Notes: a model not told the origin generated them from the sequence alone. 64,000 bases of DNA from Cupriavidus malaysiensis (GCF_001854325.1 NZ_CP017754.1:3100001-3164000); one strand, 5' to 3'. Positions 1 through 9,754 are shown, counted from the first letter of the stretch. Numbers and translations are program-made.

Positions 1-1
1 G

Positions 2-223
2 TTCCTTTGCGGCATCCGCCTGCCAGAGTTCGAAACGCGCTGGCATCGGGACTATGGGACGTGGAAGGAGCACTACCAGTACCGCATGTTCCGTCGCGAC
101 GGATACGGCCGCGAAGTGCAAGGCGACTGGGCCCCTACCAAGAAGGAGGCCAAGGCCAGCTACAAGGCCGCGCTCAAGGCCCGCCGGCAAGCCATGCACA
201 CGACCGCCTGGAGCCCGGCATGA
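2..223 (+). CDS. 3' end of a hypothetical element protein (5' truncated by window)
   Basis: An open frame runs from the window edge to a TGA at 221-223 and gives 73 residues of a protein whose start is outside. The visible part is rich in aromatic and basic residues (His-Arg-Asp-Tyr-Gly-Thr-Trp near its start) and ends in a Lys/Ala-rich helical stretch. No family is recognised. The choice of this frame over the overlapping alternatives rests on the ATGA junction with the next gene and on amino-acid composition. It belongs to the same run of overlapping element genes. Confidence 0.55.
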   Translation, partial: FLCGIRLPEFETRWHRDYGTWKEHYQYRMFRRDGYGREVQGDWAPTKKEAKASYKAALKARRQAMHTTAWSPA

Positions 224-453
224 GCATGCCCGACTTCCTCTCGCGCACGCTCAAGAACAACGCCGAGTTCGCGCGCCGCGCGCGGCCGGCCGCCGCCACG
301 CCAGGGCCCGTCCCGCCGATGGCGGACATCGTGCGCATCCTCAACGCGGCCATCAACACCGGCAACTTCTACGGCGTCGCGGCCCAGGATGCCTATGCCG
401 GCCTCGTAGACCTGCGCGACCGCATGGTCGCCGTCCTTGGAGATCACCCATGA
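220..453 (+). CDS. Small hypothetical element protein, 77 aa
   Basis: The ATG overlaps the upstream stop as ATGA, and the stop overlaps the next ATG in the same way, so translation is probably coupled on both sides. The protein starts MSMPDFLSRTLKNNAEF and is predicted mostly helical: an N-terminal basic segment, a Pro/Ala linker, then a second helical region. No enzymatic motif, cysteine cluster or membrane segment is seen. Function unknown. Confidence 0.6.
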   Translation: MSMPDFLSRTLKNNAEFARRARPAAATPGPVPPMADIVRILNAAINTGNFYGVAAQDAYAGLVDLRDRMVAVLGDHP

Positions 454-791
454 GCGCCTTCTGCGTGTTCGGCATGACCCTCGACGCCGCTATCAAGCGC
501 GCCGAGAAGAAGCTCGCAGGCGAGAAGCTGACGATGGACGTGTGGAAGCAGAAGGTGCACGAAGCCGCTGAGCAGATCCTGATCAGCGCGAAGCCTATCC
601 AGGTCAGCCCTCCCTTCGACGCCCCTCAGTTCGCCGAGGAATGGATCCTCGTCGCGCGCAAGACGTCGCGCATCTACGGCGCGCGCGTCATGGTTCGCAA
701 GCCAAAGGAGGACAAGAAGGGTAACCCAGTCATCAGCAAGTCCAGCGGCCTGCCCCTCATGGGCTGGCAGCCCTATAGGAGCGCGCCGTGA
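450..791 (+). CDS. Hypothetical element protein, 113 aa
   Basis: The start ATG at 450 overlaps the previous stop. The protein begins MSAFCVFGMTLDAAIKRAEKK and is Lys-rich, with one amphipathic helical N-terminal third followed by a mixed region ending in a Gly-Trp-Gln-Pro-Tyr segment. No known domain is recognised. The reading frame remains open upstream of 450, but the ATGA coupling and Met-Ser start favour this start. Its small size, coupling and position point to an accessory role in the element. Confidence 0.6.
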   Translation: MSAFCVFGMTLDAAIKRAEKKLAGEKLTMDVWKQKVHEAAEQILISAKPIQVSPPFDAPQFAEEWILVARKTSRIYGARVMVRKPKEDKKGNPVISKSSGLPLMGWQPYRSAP

Positions 792-907
792 GCTACGGAG
801 TCGCCCTCTCCTTCCACATGGTCGCGCTCTTCGCGGCATTGGCTGTCGGCGCCTATTCGCGCTACGCGCTGGCAAAGCGCCTCGACGACCTCAACGACGA
901 AATCTAA
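788..907 (+). CDS. Very small single-span membrane protein, 39 aa
   Basis: A GTG start overlaps the previous TGA as GTGA, and the frame ends at TAA 905-907. The product has a hydrophobic stretch of about 20 residues (Val-Ala-Leu-Phe-Ala-Ala-Leu-Ala-Val-Gly core) followed by a charged tail with Lys-Arg and Asp-Asp, the layout of a one-span inner-membrane peptide. No family is recognised. It fills an otherwise empty gap between two coupled genes, which supports it being real; proof would need expression data. Confidence 0.45.
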   Translation: MSYGVALSFHMVALFAALAVGAYSRYALAKRLDDLNDEI

Positions 908-919
908 ACGGAGAAACAC

Positions 920-1846
920 ATGTTCACCTGGTTCCGCAACCTCTCCCTGCTTCGCCTGTCTCGCTTCCCTCATTCCGCCGCGGACGTCGCCGCCGCGCTG
1001 GCGCGATTCGCCTTCCTCCCGTGCGGCGCCTTCGATCTGGCATCGAGCGGCTGGGCCCCGCCGCTCGATGGCGGCGGCCTCGTCCGCGCCTGCAATGGCC
1101 AACTCCTGATCGCCCTGCGCACGGATCAGAAGATCCTGCCGGCGCGGGTCGTGAACGCAGCCACGAAGGCGCGCGCCGCCCAGGTCGAGCAACAGCAGGG
1201 GTTCAAGCCTGGCCGCAAGCAGTTGAGAGAGCTGAAGGAACAGATCGTCGAGGAGCTGCTCAGCAAGGCGTTCGTCTCCAGCGCCTACACCCGCGTCTGG
1301 ATTGATCCGGTCAACGGCTGGCTGGCAATCGACGCCAGTAGCGCCAGCAAGACAGAGGATGTGCGCGGGATGCTGTTCAAGTCGTTGGACCCGCTGCCGG
1401 CCATGATGCTGCAGGTCAACCACTCGCCCGTGGCGGCCATGACCGAATGGCTCGCCACCGACACCGCGCCGGCCGGCTTCACCATCGACCAGGAGCTGAC
1501 GTTGGAATCGAGAAGCGAGCGTCGGGCGACCATTCGTTACGCCCGCCACCCACTCGACGTCGCCGACATGGGCCGCCACATCGCCGCCGGCAAGCGCTGC
1601 ACCCGCCTTGCAATGACCTGGGACGACCGTGTCTCCTTCGTCCTGACCGACGCCCTGACCATCAAGCGGATGGCGCCCCTGGACGTCATCAAAGAGCAGG
1701 CCGACGCCACGCTGACCGGCGAGGGAGAGCGGTTCGATGCTGACTTCCTGATGATGTCCGCCGAGTTGGCGACGCTGCTCAGGGATCTGACGGATGCCCT
1801 CGGAGGCGAACGCAAACCCGAAGAAGATATGAGGGAGGCGGCATGA
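920..1846 (+). CDS. rdgC: Recombination-associated protein RdgC
   Basis: This 308-residue protein matches RdgC along its length: the N-terminal [15 protein letters not shown], the Phe-x-Pro-Cys-Gly segment near residue 33, [10 protein letters not shown] near residue 72, Trp-Ile-Asp-x-Val-Asn-Gly in the centre and Arg-Phe-Asp-Ala-Asp-Phe near the C-terminus all follow the family. RdgC forms a ring-shaped dimer that binds double-stranded DNA and restrains RecA. A GGAG ribosome site lies 7 bases before the ATG. Element-borne rdgC genes occur in phages and are thought to influence recombination of incoming DNA; that role is an inference here. The stop overlaps the next ATG. Confidence 0.93.
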   Translation: MFTWFRNLSLLRLSRFPHSAADVAAALARFAFLPCGAFDLASSGWAPPLDGGGLVRACNGQLLIALRTDQKILPARVVNAATKARAAQVEQQQGFKPGRKQLRELKEQIVEELLSKAFVSSAYTRVWIDPVNGWLAIDASSASKTEDVRGMLFKSLDPLPAMMLQVNHSPVAAMTEWLATDTAPAGFTIDQELTLESRSERRATIRYARHPLDVADMGRHIAAGKRCTRLAMTWDDRVSFVLTDALTIKRMAPLDVIKEQADATLTGEGERFDADFLMMSAELATLLRDLTDALGGERKPEEDMREAA

Positions 1847-2328
1847 CGGAACAACGTGAGCACGAGGCGCTGACGACGGCGGAAGATGTCGCTGCATTCA
1901 TCGAGCGCGAGGCGGAACCCGCAGCGCTGCCGGCGGCCGATGGCTACGGCGATACCGAATTCGGCTACACCTTCGTTGGCATCGATTTGGAAGAAGGCGA
2001 CAAGCGGTTGATGGCGATGTTGGTGCGCGCCCTTGGCACCGATCATCCGGCCATTGATGACATGACGGCACTGTTGTTCCGTTCGCGTGCCCTCGCCCTC
2101 TCCCCCGACAGCGCGGCGGCGCGTGATGGTGAGCAGCAGTACCGACTGCTTACCCATGCTGACGTGATCGAGGACGGAGACGAGTGGCTCCAGACGGATG
2201 CACGCACTTGGCGCACCGACGTGAACGGGATTTGGGTCGGGCGGAACTATATCCCCGGCGCGCTCATGCCTGCTCGCCGGCGCACCGACGCAGCCCTGGC
2301 TGCCCAGCGCGAAGGAGGTGCGGCATGA
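1843..2328 (+). CDS. Hypothetical element protein, 161 aa, with the recurring REGGAA tail
   Basis: It overlaps the rdgC stop by ATGA. The protein is acidic and soluble (many Glu and Asp), with a central region around [19 protein letters not shown] and no transmembrane segment. No domain is recognised. Its last residues, AQREGGAA, are encoded by the same bases that supply the strong ribosome site GGAGGT of the next gene; the same 30-base end recurs at the end of the following gene. Confidence 0.65.
   Translation: MTEQREHEALTTAEDVAAFIEREAEPAALPAADGYGDTEFGYTFVGIDLEEGDKRLMAMLVRALGTDHPAIDDMTALLFRSRALALSPDSAAARDGEQQYRLLTHADVIEDGDEWLQTDARTWRTDVNGIWVGRNYIPGALMPARRRTDAALAAQREGGAA
2299..2328 (+). repeat. 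30-base gene-junction repeat, copy 1 (copy 2 at 2547-2576)
   Basis: Positions 2299-2328 and 2547-2576 are identical over 30 bases. Each copy encodes the C-terminal residues AQREGGAA of one gene, contains the GAAGGAGGTG ribosome site, and ends in ATGA where the next gene starts. Degenerate versions sit at the junctions near 2950-2979, 3100-3127, 3335-3364 and 3988-4017. The repeat therefore joins several unrelated small genes. Confidence 0.9.
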
Positions 2329-2576
2329 CGAAACAGGACTACGTGATTCTGGTATCGCCGTCAGAGCCTCGCGGATGCCTCGGCCTGAACAGCGACGAAG
2401 ATGATGCCGGGCAGAGCGCTTTACCTCCCCGGACAGGCGACATTGCTAGTGCTCTGCATTTTGGGAAGTTCTCCGACGCCAGGCGTGCAGTGCGGGAAGC
2501 TGCGAAGCGTTACCCCAGCTATTCGTTCCGGATCGACGTGGCTCCGGCTGCCCAGCGCGAAGGAGGTGCGGCATGA
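2325..2576 (+). CDS. Small hypothetical element protein, 83 aa
   Basis: It begins [15 protein letters not shown] within the junction repeat and ends with the second perfect copy of that repeat (tail AQREGGAA). The central part, ALHFGKFSDARRAVREAAKR, looks like an amphipathic helix. No family is recognised. Start and stop are both fixed by ATGA overlaps and by a near-perfect ribosome site 6 bases upstream. Confidence 0.62.
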   Translation: MTKQDYVILVSPSEPRGCLGLNSDEDDAGQSALPPRTGDIASALHFGKFSDARRAVREAAKRYPSYSFRIDVAPAAQREGGAA

Positions 2577-2791
2577 ACTCCATCGATCATGCCAAGTGGG
2601 AAGTTCAGGAAGCGCTCGATCATGCCGCATCTGCTCTTGTGCGGGCTGAGGACGCTCAGCGGCGTCTCAACCGAGATGACCTAAATCGCTGTATCGAGCA
2701 CCTCGCTCGGATGAAGGAGCAGGCCGAATGGGCGGTGACGAAGGCGCAATGGGCGATCGACAGGATCAAGAAGATACAGGAGGCGTCGTGA
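2573..2791 (+). CDS. Small helical hypothetical protein, 72 aa
   Basis: A 72-residue protein starting MNSIDHAKWEVQEALDHAA. Nearly the whole sequence has heptad-like spacing of Ala, Leu and Ile with alternating Lys/Glu, suggesting a helical hairpin or coiled coil. It has no cysteines and no membrane segment. The start is in the second copy of the junction repeat; the stop overlaps the next ATG by one base (TGATG). Function unknown. Confidence 0.6.
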   Translation: MNSIDHAKWEVQEALDHAASALVRAEDAQRRLNRDDLNRCIEHLARMKEQAEWAVTKAQWAIDRIKKIQEAS

Positions 2792-2979
2792 TGCGGTGCG
2801 CGAATTCGCAACCTGGATGGTTCAACGGTGAGTGCGGCAGGCCAGCGGCTTGGATAGGTGCTCATGAGTCCGGGCACCGCCAGTACTTCTGTCACCTATG
2901 CAAAGACGATGGGTATGAAGCAGCATCTGTCGTGGAGTGGCTGCCGTTGGTAGCCCAGCACGAGGGAGGTGCGGCATGA
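2791..2979 (+). CDS. Small cysteine-containing protein, 62 aa, possible zinc ribbon
   Basis: The ATG shares one base with the preceding TGA. The product begins MRCANSQPGWFNGECGRPA and later has Cys-His-Leu-Cys near residues 34-37, so four cysteines at about 3, 14, 34 and 37 could form a small zinc site. It ends AQHEGGAA, another version of the junction tail, over a GGGAGGTG ribosome site for the next gene. The zinc site is inferred from spacing only. Confidence 0.58.
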   Translation: MRCANSQPGWFNGECGRPAAWIGAHESGHRQYFCHLCKDDGYEAASVVEWLPLVAQHEGGAA

Positions 2980-3125
2980 TCGCGCGATTCATCGATTGGC
3001 TGTACTGGCGCACGGTGCCAACCGAATGGCTTTACCGCGATGCGATGTTCTCCAACTCAGACGGCGAGCCGATCAACGCTTCTGGCCGCGAGCTTTGCCG
3101 TCGTCTGCGCGAGGGAGGTGCGTGA
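2976..3125 (+). CDS. Very small hypothetical protein, 49 aa
   Basis: It starts MIARFIDWLYWRTVPTEW, an aromatic-rich amphipathic N-terminus, and ends LREGGA, a shortened form of the junction tail. Overlaps on both sides (ATGA upstream, TGATG downstream) and the strong ribosome site GGGAGGTG support translation. No family is recognised. The aromatic N-terminus could associate with a membrane, but it is too short and charged for a confident call. Confidence 0.52.
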   Translation: MIARFIDWLYWRTVPTEWLYRDAMFSNSDGEPINASGRELCRRLREGGA

Positions 3126-3364
3126 TGGCCAAGTTCAATGTGGGTGACAAGGTGCGCGCCAAGATCGACCTGATTGACGACCTGCGCGAGGACGGCCTTG
3201 GGTGCTACATCTGCGCGAAGGCCGGCGAAACGCTGGTGGTGCGCGGCATGAGCGAGTACTTCCCGGAACGCTACAAGGTATCGCACGAGCACATCACGGA
3301 CCGTTACTTCTTCGCGGATCTGGCTGAGCTTGAGGGTGTCCAGCACGAAGGGAGCGCGGCATGA
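3125..3364 (+). CDS. Small SH3/KOW-like hypothetical protein, 79 aa
   Basis: The protein starts MAKFNVGDKVRAKIDL. The pattern Phe-x-Val-Gly-Asp-x-Val-Arg is typical of the first strands of small SH3-like or KOW-like barrels. Two cysteines occur in Gly-Cys-Tyr-Ile-Cys. It ends QHEGSAA, again a variant of the junction tail. The barrel assignment is by pattern only; no partner or substrate can be given. Confidence 0.58.
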   Translation: MAKFNVGDKVRAKIDLIDDLREDGLGCYICAKAGETLVVRGMSEYFPERYKVSHEHITDRYFFADLAELEGVQHEGSAA

Positions 3365-4017
3365 CAACCATGAAGGCCTACGAGGTCTACGACGGCGGCG
3401 ACAACTGGGTGATTGTCTTCGCCACCAATTCCGCCACCGCGCGCCGTGAAGGCGCAGGCGAAATTGGCTGCGAGTGGGAGAACATCGACCATTGCCGCCG
3501 CAAACCCGAACTTGACCGGCATGCACCTGGCCCAGTGCCGCCGCTCGCGCTGATCGCGGCCGGCTGGCACTACGAGTGCGGTCACTGTGGCTGCCGCGTC
3601 GACGAGGACATGGAGAATGTCGAGCCGGACCCGCACTTTGACGCATCGGAACTCGGTCCGGTGGCCGTGGGCCAGATGGTCTACTGCAGCGTCTCGTGCG
3701 CGGCAATGGAGCGAGCTGAGAGGCGATCGCGCGAGACGGCAGAGTCTGCGCTGATCGAGCTTGTGGAGACCAAGTATCCGGGTAGCAAGGTTACCCACGT
3801 CAACGTCTTCGGCCACCAGCTGGAGGCCAAGGGCGGCTACTGTCGCGCCTACTTCACCTTCCCTGGTGGGGTGCACCACGCCACCTACAAGTATGGCGAG
3901 AGCGATGCCGCGTGGGTATCCCAGTGCGATGCCGAAGCCTTCCGTCAACTCTACCGCCGCCCCCAAGACGAGGCAGCCAGTCAAGCCGCCGCCCAGCAAG
4001 AACGAGGTGCAGCATGA
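3361..4017 (+). CDS. Hypothetical protein with a putative zinc-binding domain, 218 aa
   Basis: The sequence has a Cys-Gly-His-Cys-Gly-Cys cluster near residue 77 and a Cys-Ser-Val-Ser-Cys pair near residue 110, a spacing that could hold one zinc ion. The N-terminal half (MTTMKAYEVYDGGDNWVIVF) resembles small alpha-beta phage proteins, and the C-terminal part is Ala/Gln-rich before the tail QERGAA. No enzyme motif is seen. It overlaps the methyltransferase gene by ATGA, so the two are probably translated together. Confidence 0.6.
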   Translation: MTTMKAYEVYDGGDNWVIVFATNSATARREGAGEIGCEWENIDHCRRKPELDRHAPGPVPPLALIAAGWHYECGHCGCRVDEDMENVEPDPHFDASELGPVAVGQMVYCSVSCAAMERAERRSRETAESALIELVETKYPGSKVTHVNVFGHQLEAKGGYCRAYFTFPGGVHHATYKYGESDAAWVSQCDAEAFRQLYRRPQDEAASQAAAQQERGAA

Positions 4018-5627
4018 TCCGCGACCAGTTCCTGCTGGACATCGCCCCCGAGCTGATCGTCGACAACTTCGCCGGCGGCGGTGGCGCTAGCTGCGGCATC
4101 GAGTTGGCCCTCGGCCGGCACGTCGACATCGCCATCAACCACGACCCCGAGGCCGTGGCCATGCACGCCATGAACCATCCGCAGACCGAGCACCACTGCG
4201 AGAGCGTGTGGGATGTGGACCCGATCAAGGTCACGCGCGGCCGGCCGGTGGGCCTGGCCTGGTTCAGCCCCGACTGCAAGCACTTCAGCAAGGCCAAGGG
4301 TGGCAAGCCACGCGACAAGAACATCCGCGGGCTGGCCTGGGTGGCGATGCGCTGGGCGGCGCTGGTGCGCCCGCGCGTTATCCTGCTGGAGAACGTCGAG
4401 GAATTCCAGACCTGGGGGCCGCTGCTGGCTGATGGCTCGCCCTGCTCCGCGCGCAAGGGCAAGACCTTCCGCAGCTTCGTGCACCAGCTGCAGGAGAAGG
4501 GCTATGCGGTCGAATGGCGCGAGCTGCGCGCGTGCGACTACGGCGCGCCCACCATCCGCAAGCGCCTGTTCCTCGTCGCGCGCTGCGACGGCAGGCCCGT
4601 TGTCTGGCCCGAGCAAAGCCACGGCGCTCCAAGCAGCCCGGCGGTCAAGGCTGGCAAGCGCTCGGCCTGGCGGACGGCGGCCGAGTGCATTGACTGGTCC
4701 ATCCCCTGCCCGTCGATCTTCGAACGCGCCCGCCCCCTCGCCGAGGCCACGCAGCGCCGGATCGCGCGCGGCCTGCGCCGCTACGTTATCGATTCGGCCA
4801 AGCCGTTCGCCGTCCGATTGCCTGAAAGCATCGAGGCGCCCTTCATCACGGAATGCGCAAACGCATCAACGCAGCGCACGTTCCATGCCGACGAGCCTCT
4901 GCGCACCCAATGCGCTGAGGTCAAGGGCGGTCACTTCGCCCTGGCTGCAGCCACCTTGGTGCAGACCGGCTACGGCGAGCGCGCCGGCCAGGCGCCCCGC
5001 GCGCCCGGGCTCGACAAGCCGCTCGGTACTGTCGTAGCAGGCGGCGCTAAGCACGCGCTCGTGTCCGCCTTTCTGGCCAAGCACTACGGCGGCAACTACA
5101 CCGGCCCCGGCGTGTCCCTGGGCGCCCCGGTCGACACCATCACGACCACCGACCACCACGCCCTGGTCACGTCGAACCTCATGGTGAACACGACCGGCCA
5201 CTCTGGCGGCGCCACAACGGCACCTGTCCCCACGCTGACGACCGGCAACCATGTGGCCGAGGTCCGCGCCTTCCTAGTGAAGTACTACAGCGAGGGAGGC
5301 CAGGACCAGGACTGCCGCGACCCGATGCACACCATCCCCACCAAGGACCGCATCGGCCTGGTGACGGTGGCCGGCGAGGAATACCAGATCGCCGACATCG
5401 GCATGCGCATGCTGGAGCCGCACGAGCTGTACGCGGCCCAGGGCTTCCCGGCCAGCTATGTCATCGCGCCCGTGATCGACGGGCGCCGGCTGCCGAAGCA
5501 TGCCCAGGTTCGCATGTGCGGGAACAGCGTCAGCCCGCCGATGGCGGCCGCGCTGGTGCGCGCCAACGTGCCCGAGCTGGCCAGCTGGTCGGCGCGCGAG
5601 GCGAAGGAACGGAGGATCGCGGCGTGA
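4014..5627 (+). CDS. Phage-type DNA (cytosine-5) methyltransferase
   Basis: A 537-residue m5C methyltransferase. It has the AdoMet-binding motif FAGGGGAS (19-26), the catalytic loop SPDCKHFS with the nucleophile Cys88 (a variant of the usual Pro-Cys-Gln), the ENV motif with Glu126, a QRRxxxx-like RKRLFLVA near 182-189, and C-terminal GNSVSPPMAAALV closing the fold. Between them, roughly residues 293-450, five related segments of 32-42 residues carry a Pro-Leu-x-Thr core followed by an Ala-Leu-Val strand, probably the target-recognition region. No restriction endonuclease lies beside it, so it is likely an orphan enzyme protecting the element from host restriction or modifying its regulation; the target sequence cannot be read. 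Confidence 0.93.
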   Translation: MIRDQFLLDIAPELIVDNFAGGGGASCGIELALGRHVDIAINHDPEAVAMHAMNHPQTEHHCESVWDVDPIKVTRGRPVGLAWFSPDCKHFSKAKGGKPRDKNIRGLAWVAMRWAALVRPRVILLENVEEFQTWGPLLADGSPCSARKGKTFRSFVHQLQEKGYAVEWRELRACDYGAPTIRKRLFLVARCDGRPVVWPEQSHGAPSSPAVKAGKRSAWRTAAECIDWSIPCPSIFERARPLAEATQRRIARGLRRYVIDSAKPFAVRLPESIEAPFITECANASTQRTFHADEPLRTQCAEVKGGHFALAAATLVQTGYGERAGQAPRAPGLDKPLGTVVAGGAKHALVSAFLAKHYGGNYTGPGVSLGAPVDTITTTDHHALVTSNLMVNTTGHSGGATTAPVPTLTTGNHVAEVRAFLVKYYSEGGQDQDCRDPMHTIPTKDRIGLVTVAGEEYQIADIGMRMLEPHELYAAQGFPASYVIAPVIDGRRLPKHAQVRMCGNSVSPPMAAALVRANVPELASWSAREAKERRIAA

Positions 5628-5629
5628 AA

Positions 5630-5869
5630 CTACTCACTACGCGGTATAGGCGCGACATCGTAGAGCGACGCTACGTGCTCATGCACGGCAGACACTGCCG
5701 CAGTCGTGTCGAGATCCTTGGGGGCCCAGTCGTAGCCTGTCGCCTCAGCAGCATTCGCCCCAATTGGCATCAGAAAGATATGGAGACCAGGCTTGTATCC
5801 GTAGTGACTCGGGAGGCGGCTGTTCATCTCCGCGATGAACTCCTCCACAGAAAGCTTCTGCTTCGCCAT
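5630..5869 (-). CDS. Small hypothetical protein, 79 aa, reverse strand
   Basis: It converges on the methyltransferase, its stop lying 2 bases from that gene's stop. The start MAKQKLSVEEFIAEMNS at 5869 was chosen because GAGG lies about 8 bases upstream; the frame stays open to 5893. The protein contains PSHYGYKPGLHIFLMPIGANAAE and then acidic residues. No family is recognised. With the next gene it forms a two-gene reverse-strand unit inside an otherwise forward-reading element. Confidence 0.5.
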   Translation of the reverse strand: MAKQKLSVEEFIAEMNSRLPSHYGYKPGLHIFLMPIGANAAEATGYDWAPKDLDTTAAVSAVHEHVASLYDVAPIPRSE

Positions 5870-5905
5870 GCTGTTGTCCTCGCAAATGAGCAAAGCGTAG
5901 TGGCG

Positions 5906-6187
5906 TCAATCGAGCCGATCGATACCACTTCCGCAGGGATCGTAGTCATCGAACAGCCACGGATAGTCGTCCTTGGTGACTTCGCCATTCGCAATCATTT
6001 GACGAATGTCGGCCTCGGCCTCCTCCATTTCCTCCTGCAAGGTAGGTCTGCCCTTCGCAATCCTGACGGCGTCTATCGCGTCCATTTGGCTGCGCAACTT
6101 CGCGCCGATCGCGGCGATTTGGAGGGCGGCCGCAGTGCCCAGCTCTTCTTCGAGCTTCTTGTCAAAGAACTTGCTCATGGTCGCCAT
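5906..6187 (-). CDS. Small acidic hypothetical protein, 93 aa, reverse strand
   Basis: The likely protein begins MATMSKFFDKKLEEELGT; starts at 6178 and 6271 are also possible, since none has a strong ribosome site. It is helical and acidic, ending in a Tyr-Pro-Trp-Leu-Phe-Asp-Asp-Tyr-Asp segment. It lies 36 bases upstream of the other reverse-strand gene. The pair could be a small regulatory or toxin-antitoxin-like unit by layout alone, but no such family is recognised. Confidence 0.48.
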   Translation of the reverse strand: MATMSKFFDKKLEEELGTAAALQIAAIGAKLRSQMDAIDAVRIAKGRPTLQEEMEEAEADIRQMIANGEVTKDDYPWLFDDYDPCGSGIDRLD

Positions 6188-6289
6188 ATCGGCACCGGCT
6201 AGCAAAGATGTAGGGCATTCAGGCAATACAGGAAAACGCAGAACGCATCGTCGAATTGACCCGCCAGGCATGGCGGATTGGAGTGAAAT

Positions 6290-6514
6290 ATGCAGTCGCT
6301 CACCCTCACCGTTGACGAGATCGTGGAGGCCACTGGCTACCGCCGCGCCGCCGAGCAGCTTGCCGTGCTACTCAAGGCCGGCGTTCCCGCCGACCGCCGC
6401 CCGGATGGTAGCGTGCGCGTCTGGCGCCACCACATGATGGGCATCGGCGCGCCCAAACAAGCGAAGGCTCCACGTCGAAAGCCCGAACTCGCCTCTGACA
6501 GGAAAGCAGCATGA
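6290..6514 (+). CDS. DUF4224-like protein preceding the integrase
   Basis: A 74-residue protein starting MQSLTLTVDEIVEATGYRRA. The pattern Leu-Thr-x-x-Glu-(Ile/Leu)-x-x-x-Thr-Gly-Tyr-Arg-Arg followed by a Gly-(Val/Ile)-Pro segment matches DUF4224, a small domain commonly found directly upstream of phage integrases. A role as a DNA-binding directionality factor is suggested by that position, not shown. Its stop overlaps the integrase ATG. Confidence 0.7.
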   Translation: MQSLTLTVDEIVEATGYRRAAEQLAVLLKAGVPADRRPDGSVRVWRHHMMGIGAPKQAKAPRRKPELASDRKAA

Positions 6515-7091
6515 TTGGTCGCCGCAAGAAGGCCTCCCCTTTACCCTCGCGGGTCTATGAGAAGAACGGCGCCTGGTACTTCGTCGACATCCGGCGGAAG
6601 TGGCACAAGCTCTGCCGCGTCAGCGAAGGCCTCACGGCCCTATACACCGCCCTGGCCAATTTCAGCCGGGACGCGGACGATCGCCCCACCGACACGATGC
6701 CTGCACTGATCGACGCGTGGTTGCTTGCGAGGCTGTCGAAATACTCACCAAAGACGCAGGAGGAGTACCGGCGCATGGCGACGTTCATTAAGGCAGAGTT
6801 CGACGGGCAATGGCGCGTCGAGGACGTTGAGCCGAAGGACGTGGCACGCTTTCTCGACAAGCACTTCGAGGCGAAGCCGAACGCCAGCAACAAGTACCGC
6901 GCGCTGCTGTCGGTCATGTTCACCTTCGCGGTACGCAAGGGTCTGCGCAACGCCAACCCGGTGAGTGAGGTGGCCGGTGCCACCGAGAAGAAGCGTGACC
7001 GCTACATCACCGACGCCGAGTTGGACGCCGTGCGCGCTGCAGCTCTGGTTGGCAATGACGACAAGCCGACGCCATCCGGGCGCGCCATCGT
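6511..7091 (+). pseudogene. int: Tyrosine integrase, N-terminal part, disrupted by IS21-family element
   Basis: The first 193 codons encode the arm-binding and core-binding domains of a tyrosine recombinase (RRKWHKLCRVSEGL near the start; PKTQEEYRRMATFIKAEF in the core-binding helices). The frame is interrupted at 7091 by the IS; translation would run on into IS sequence to a stop at 7332, giving 273 residues without catalytic residues. The remaining part is at 9053-9575. Joining 6511-7091 to 9053-9575 restores one in-frame protein of 367 residues. As it stands the integrase is expected to be inactive. Confidence 0.88.
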
Positions 7092-7183
7092 TGTTGGGCG
7101 CAAAGTAATAATGAGCCACTTCGCGCGAAGTAAATCTGAGCCACCTTTCAGTACAGTCAGCCTTTTGCGCGCAAAGGCTGGCG

Positions 7184-8982
<1,799 letters not shown>

Positions 8983-9052
8983 CGACTGGCTCAGTTTTAC
9001 TTTGCGCGATCAGGCGCGAAGTGGCTCAGATTTCAAATGCGTTTGACATCGT

Positions 9053-9575
9053 CGCGCTAATCGATCTGGCGTATCAAACGGCCCAGCGCATCGGCGACCT
9101 ACTGGCGCTGAACTGGTCGGAAGTGAGTGACGAGGGCATTCTGTTCCACCCAGCCAAGACAGTGAACAGTTCCGGGGTGCGGATGCTGATCGAGATGACA
9201 CCGGACCTCAAGGCAACACTCGAGTCTGCGAAGGTCGGAAAGGTGAAGGCGATCGGTCCAGTGGTCTGTACGCAGACTGGTGGACGCTTCACGTATAGCG
9301 GAGCGCAGACGGCTTGGAAGCGGGCCTGCCAGCGCGCCCGGCAACGATATGAGAAATCATGTCGCGACGCAGCAACGCCGGTCGATCGTCACTATCTGGC
9401 TGGAATGCACTTTCACGACCTACGCGCGAAAGCCTTGACGGACAAACGCAGGCAAGATGGCGCTGCAGCTGCCCAGGCGTTGGCCGGGCACACGACCGCA
9501 GAAATGACTGCGCACTACACGAAGGCGCGAGAGGTCGAGCACGTGACGCCAGTGCCTATGAAGCGCTCAAGTTAG
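9053..9575 (+). pseudogene. int: Tyrosine integrase, C-terminal catalytic part, separated by the IS
   Basis: This is the catalytic half of the split integrase. In reconstructed numbering it has Arg206 (TAQRIGDL), a candidate Lys229, the His315-x-x-Arg318 pair (HFHDLRAK), His340 (LAGHTTAEM) and the nucleophile Tyr349 (TAHYTKA). It lacks its own start and ribosome site; the first base completes the Val codon cut by the IS. All catalytic residues are intact, so precise loss of the IS would restore a plausible enzyme. Confidence 0.88.
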
Positions 9576-9622
9576 ACAACCACAACCAAGTTAGACAAAT
9601 CGTGGTTGGCGGCCACAAAAGC

Positions 9623-9656
9623 AAAAAACCCGCTTGGCTTTACACCAAGCGGGTTT
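9623..9656 (-). terminator. Rho-independent terminator downstream of tRNA-Pro
   Basis: A 12-bp perfect stem (9626-9637 with 9645-9656) and 7-base loop; read on the - strand it runs into a T tract. It begins 6 bases after the tRNA 3' end, so it ends the tRNA-Pro transcript. It lies between the integrase stop and the tRNA, that is, inside the presumed element end. Confidence 0.82.
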
Positions 9657-9661
9657 CAAAC

Positions 9662-9738
<77 letters not shown>

Positions 9739-9748
9739 AGAGAAAAAG

Positions 9749-9754
9749 ATTATA
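9749..9754 (-). promoter_or_regulatory. -10 box of the tRNA-Pro promoter
   Basis: On the - strand a perfect TATAAT lies 10 bases before the mature tRNA 5' end. The -35 region is weak (TAGTCAA about 17 bases upstream). A strong -10 near a tRNA gene fits a constitutive stable-RNA promoter. Confidence 0.6.
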
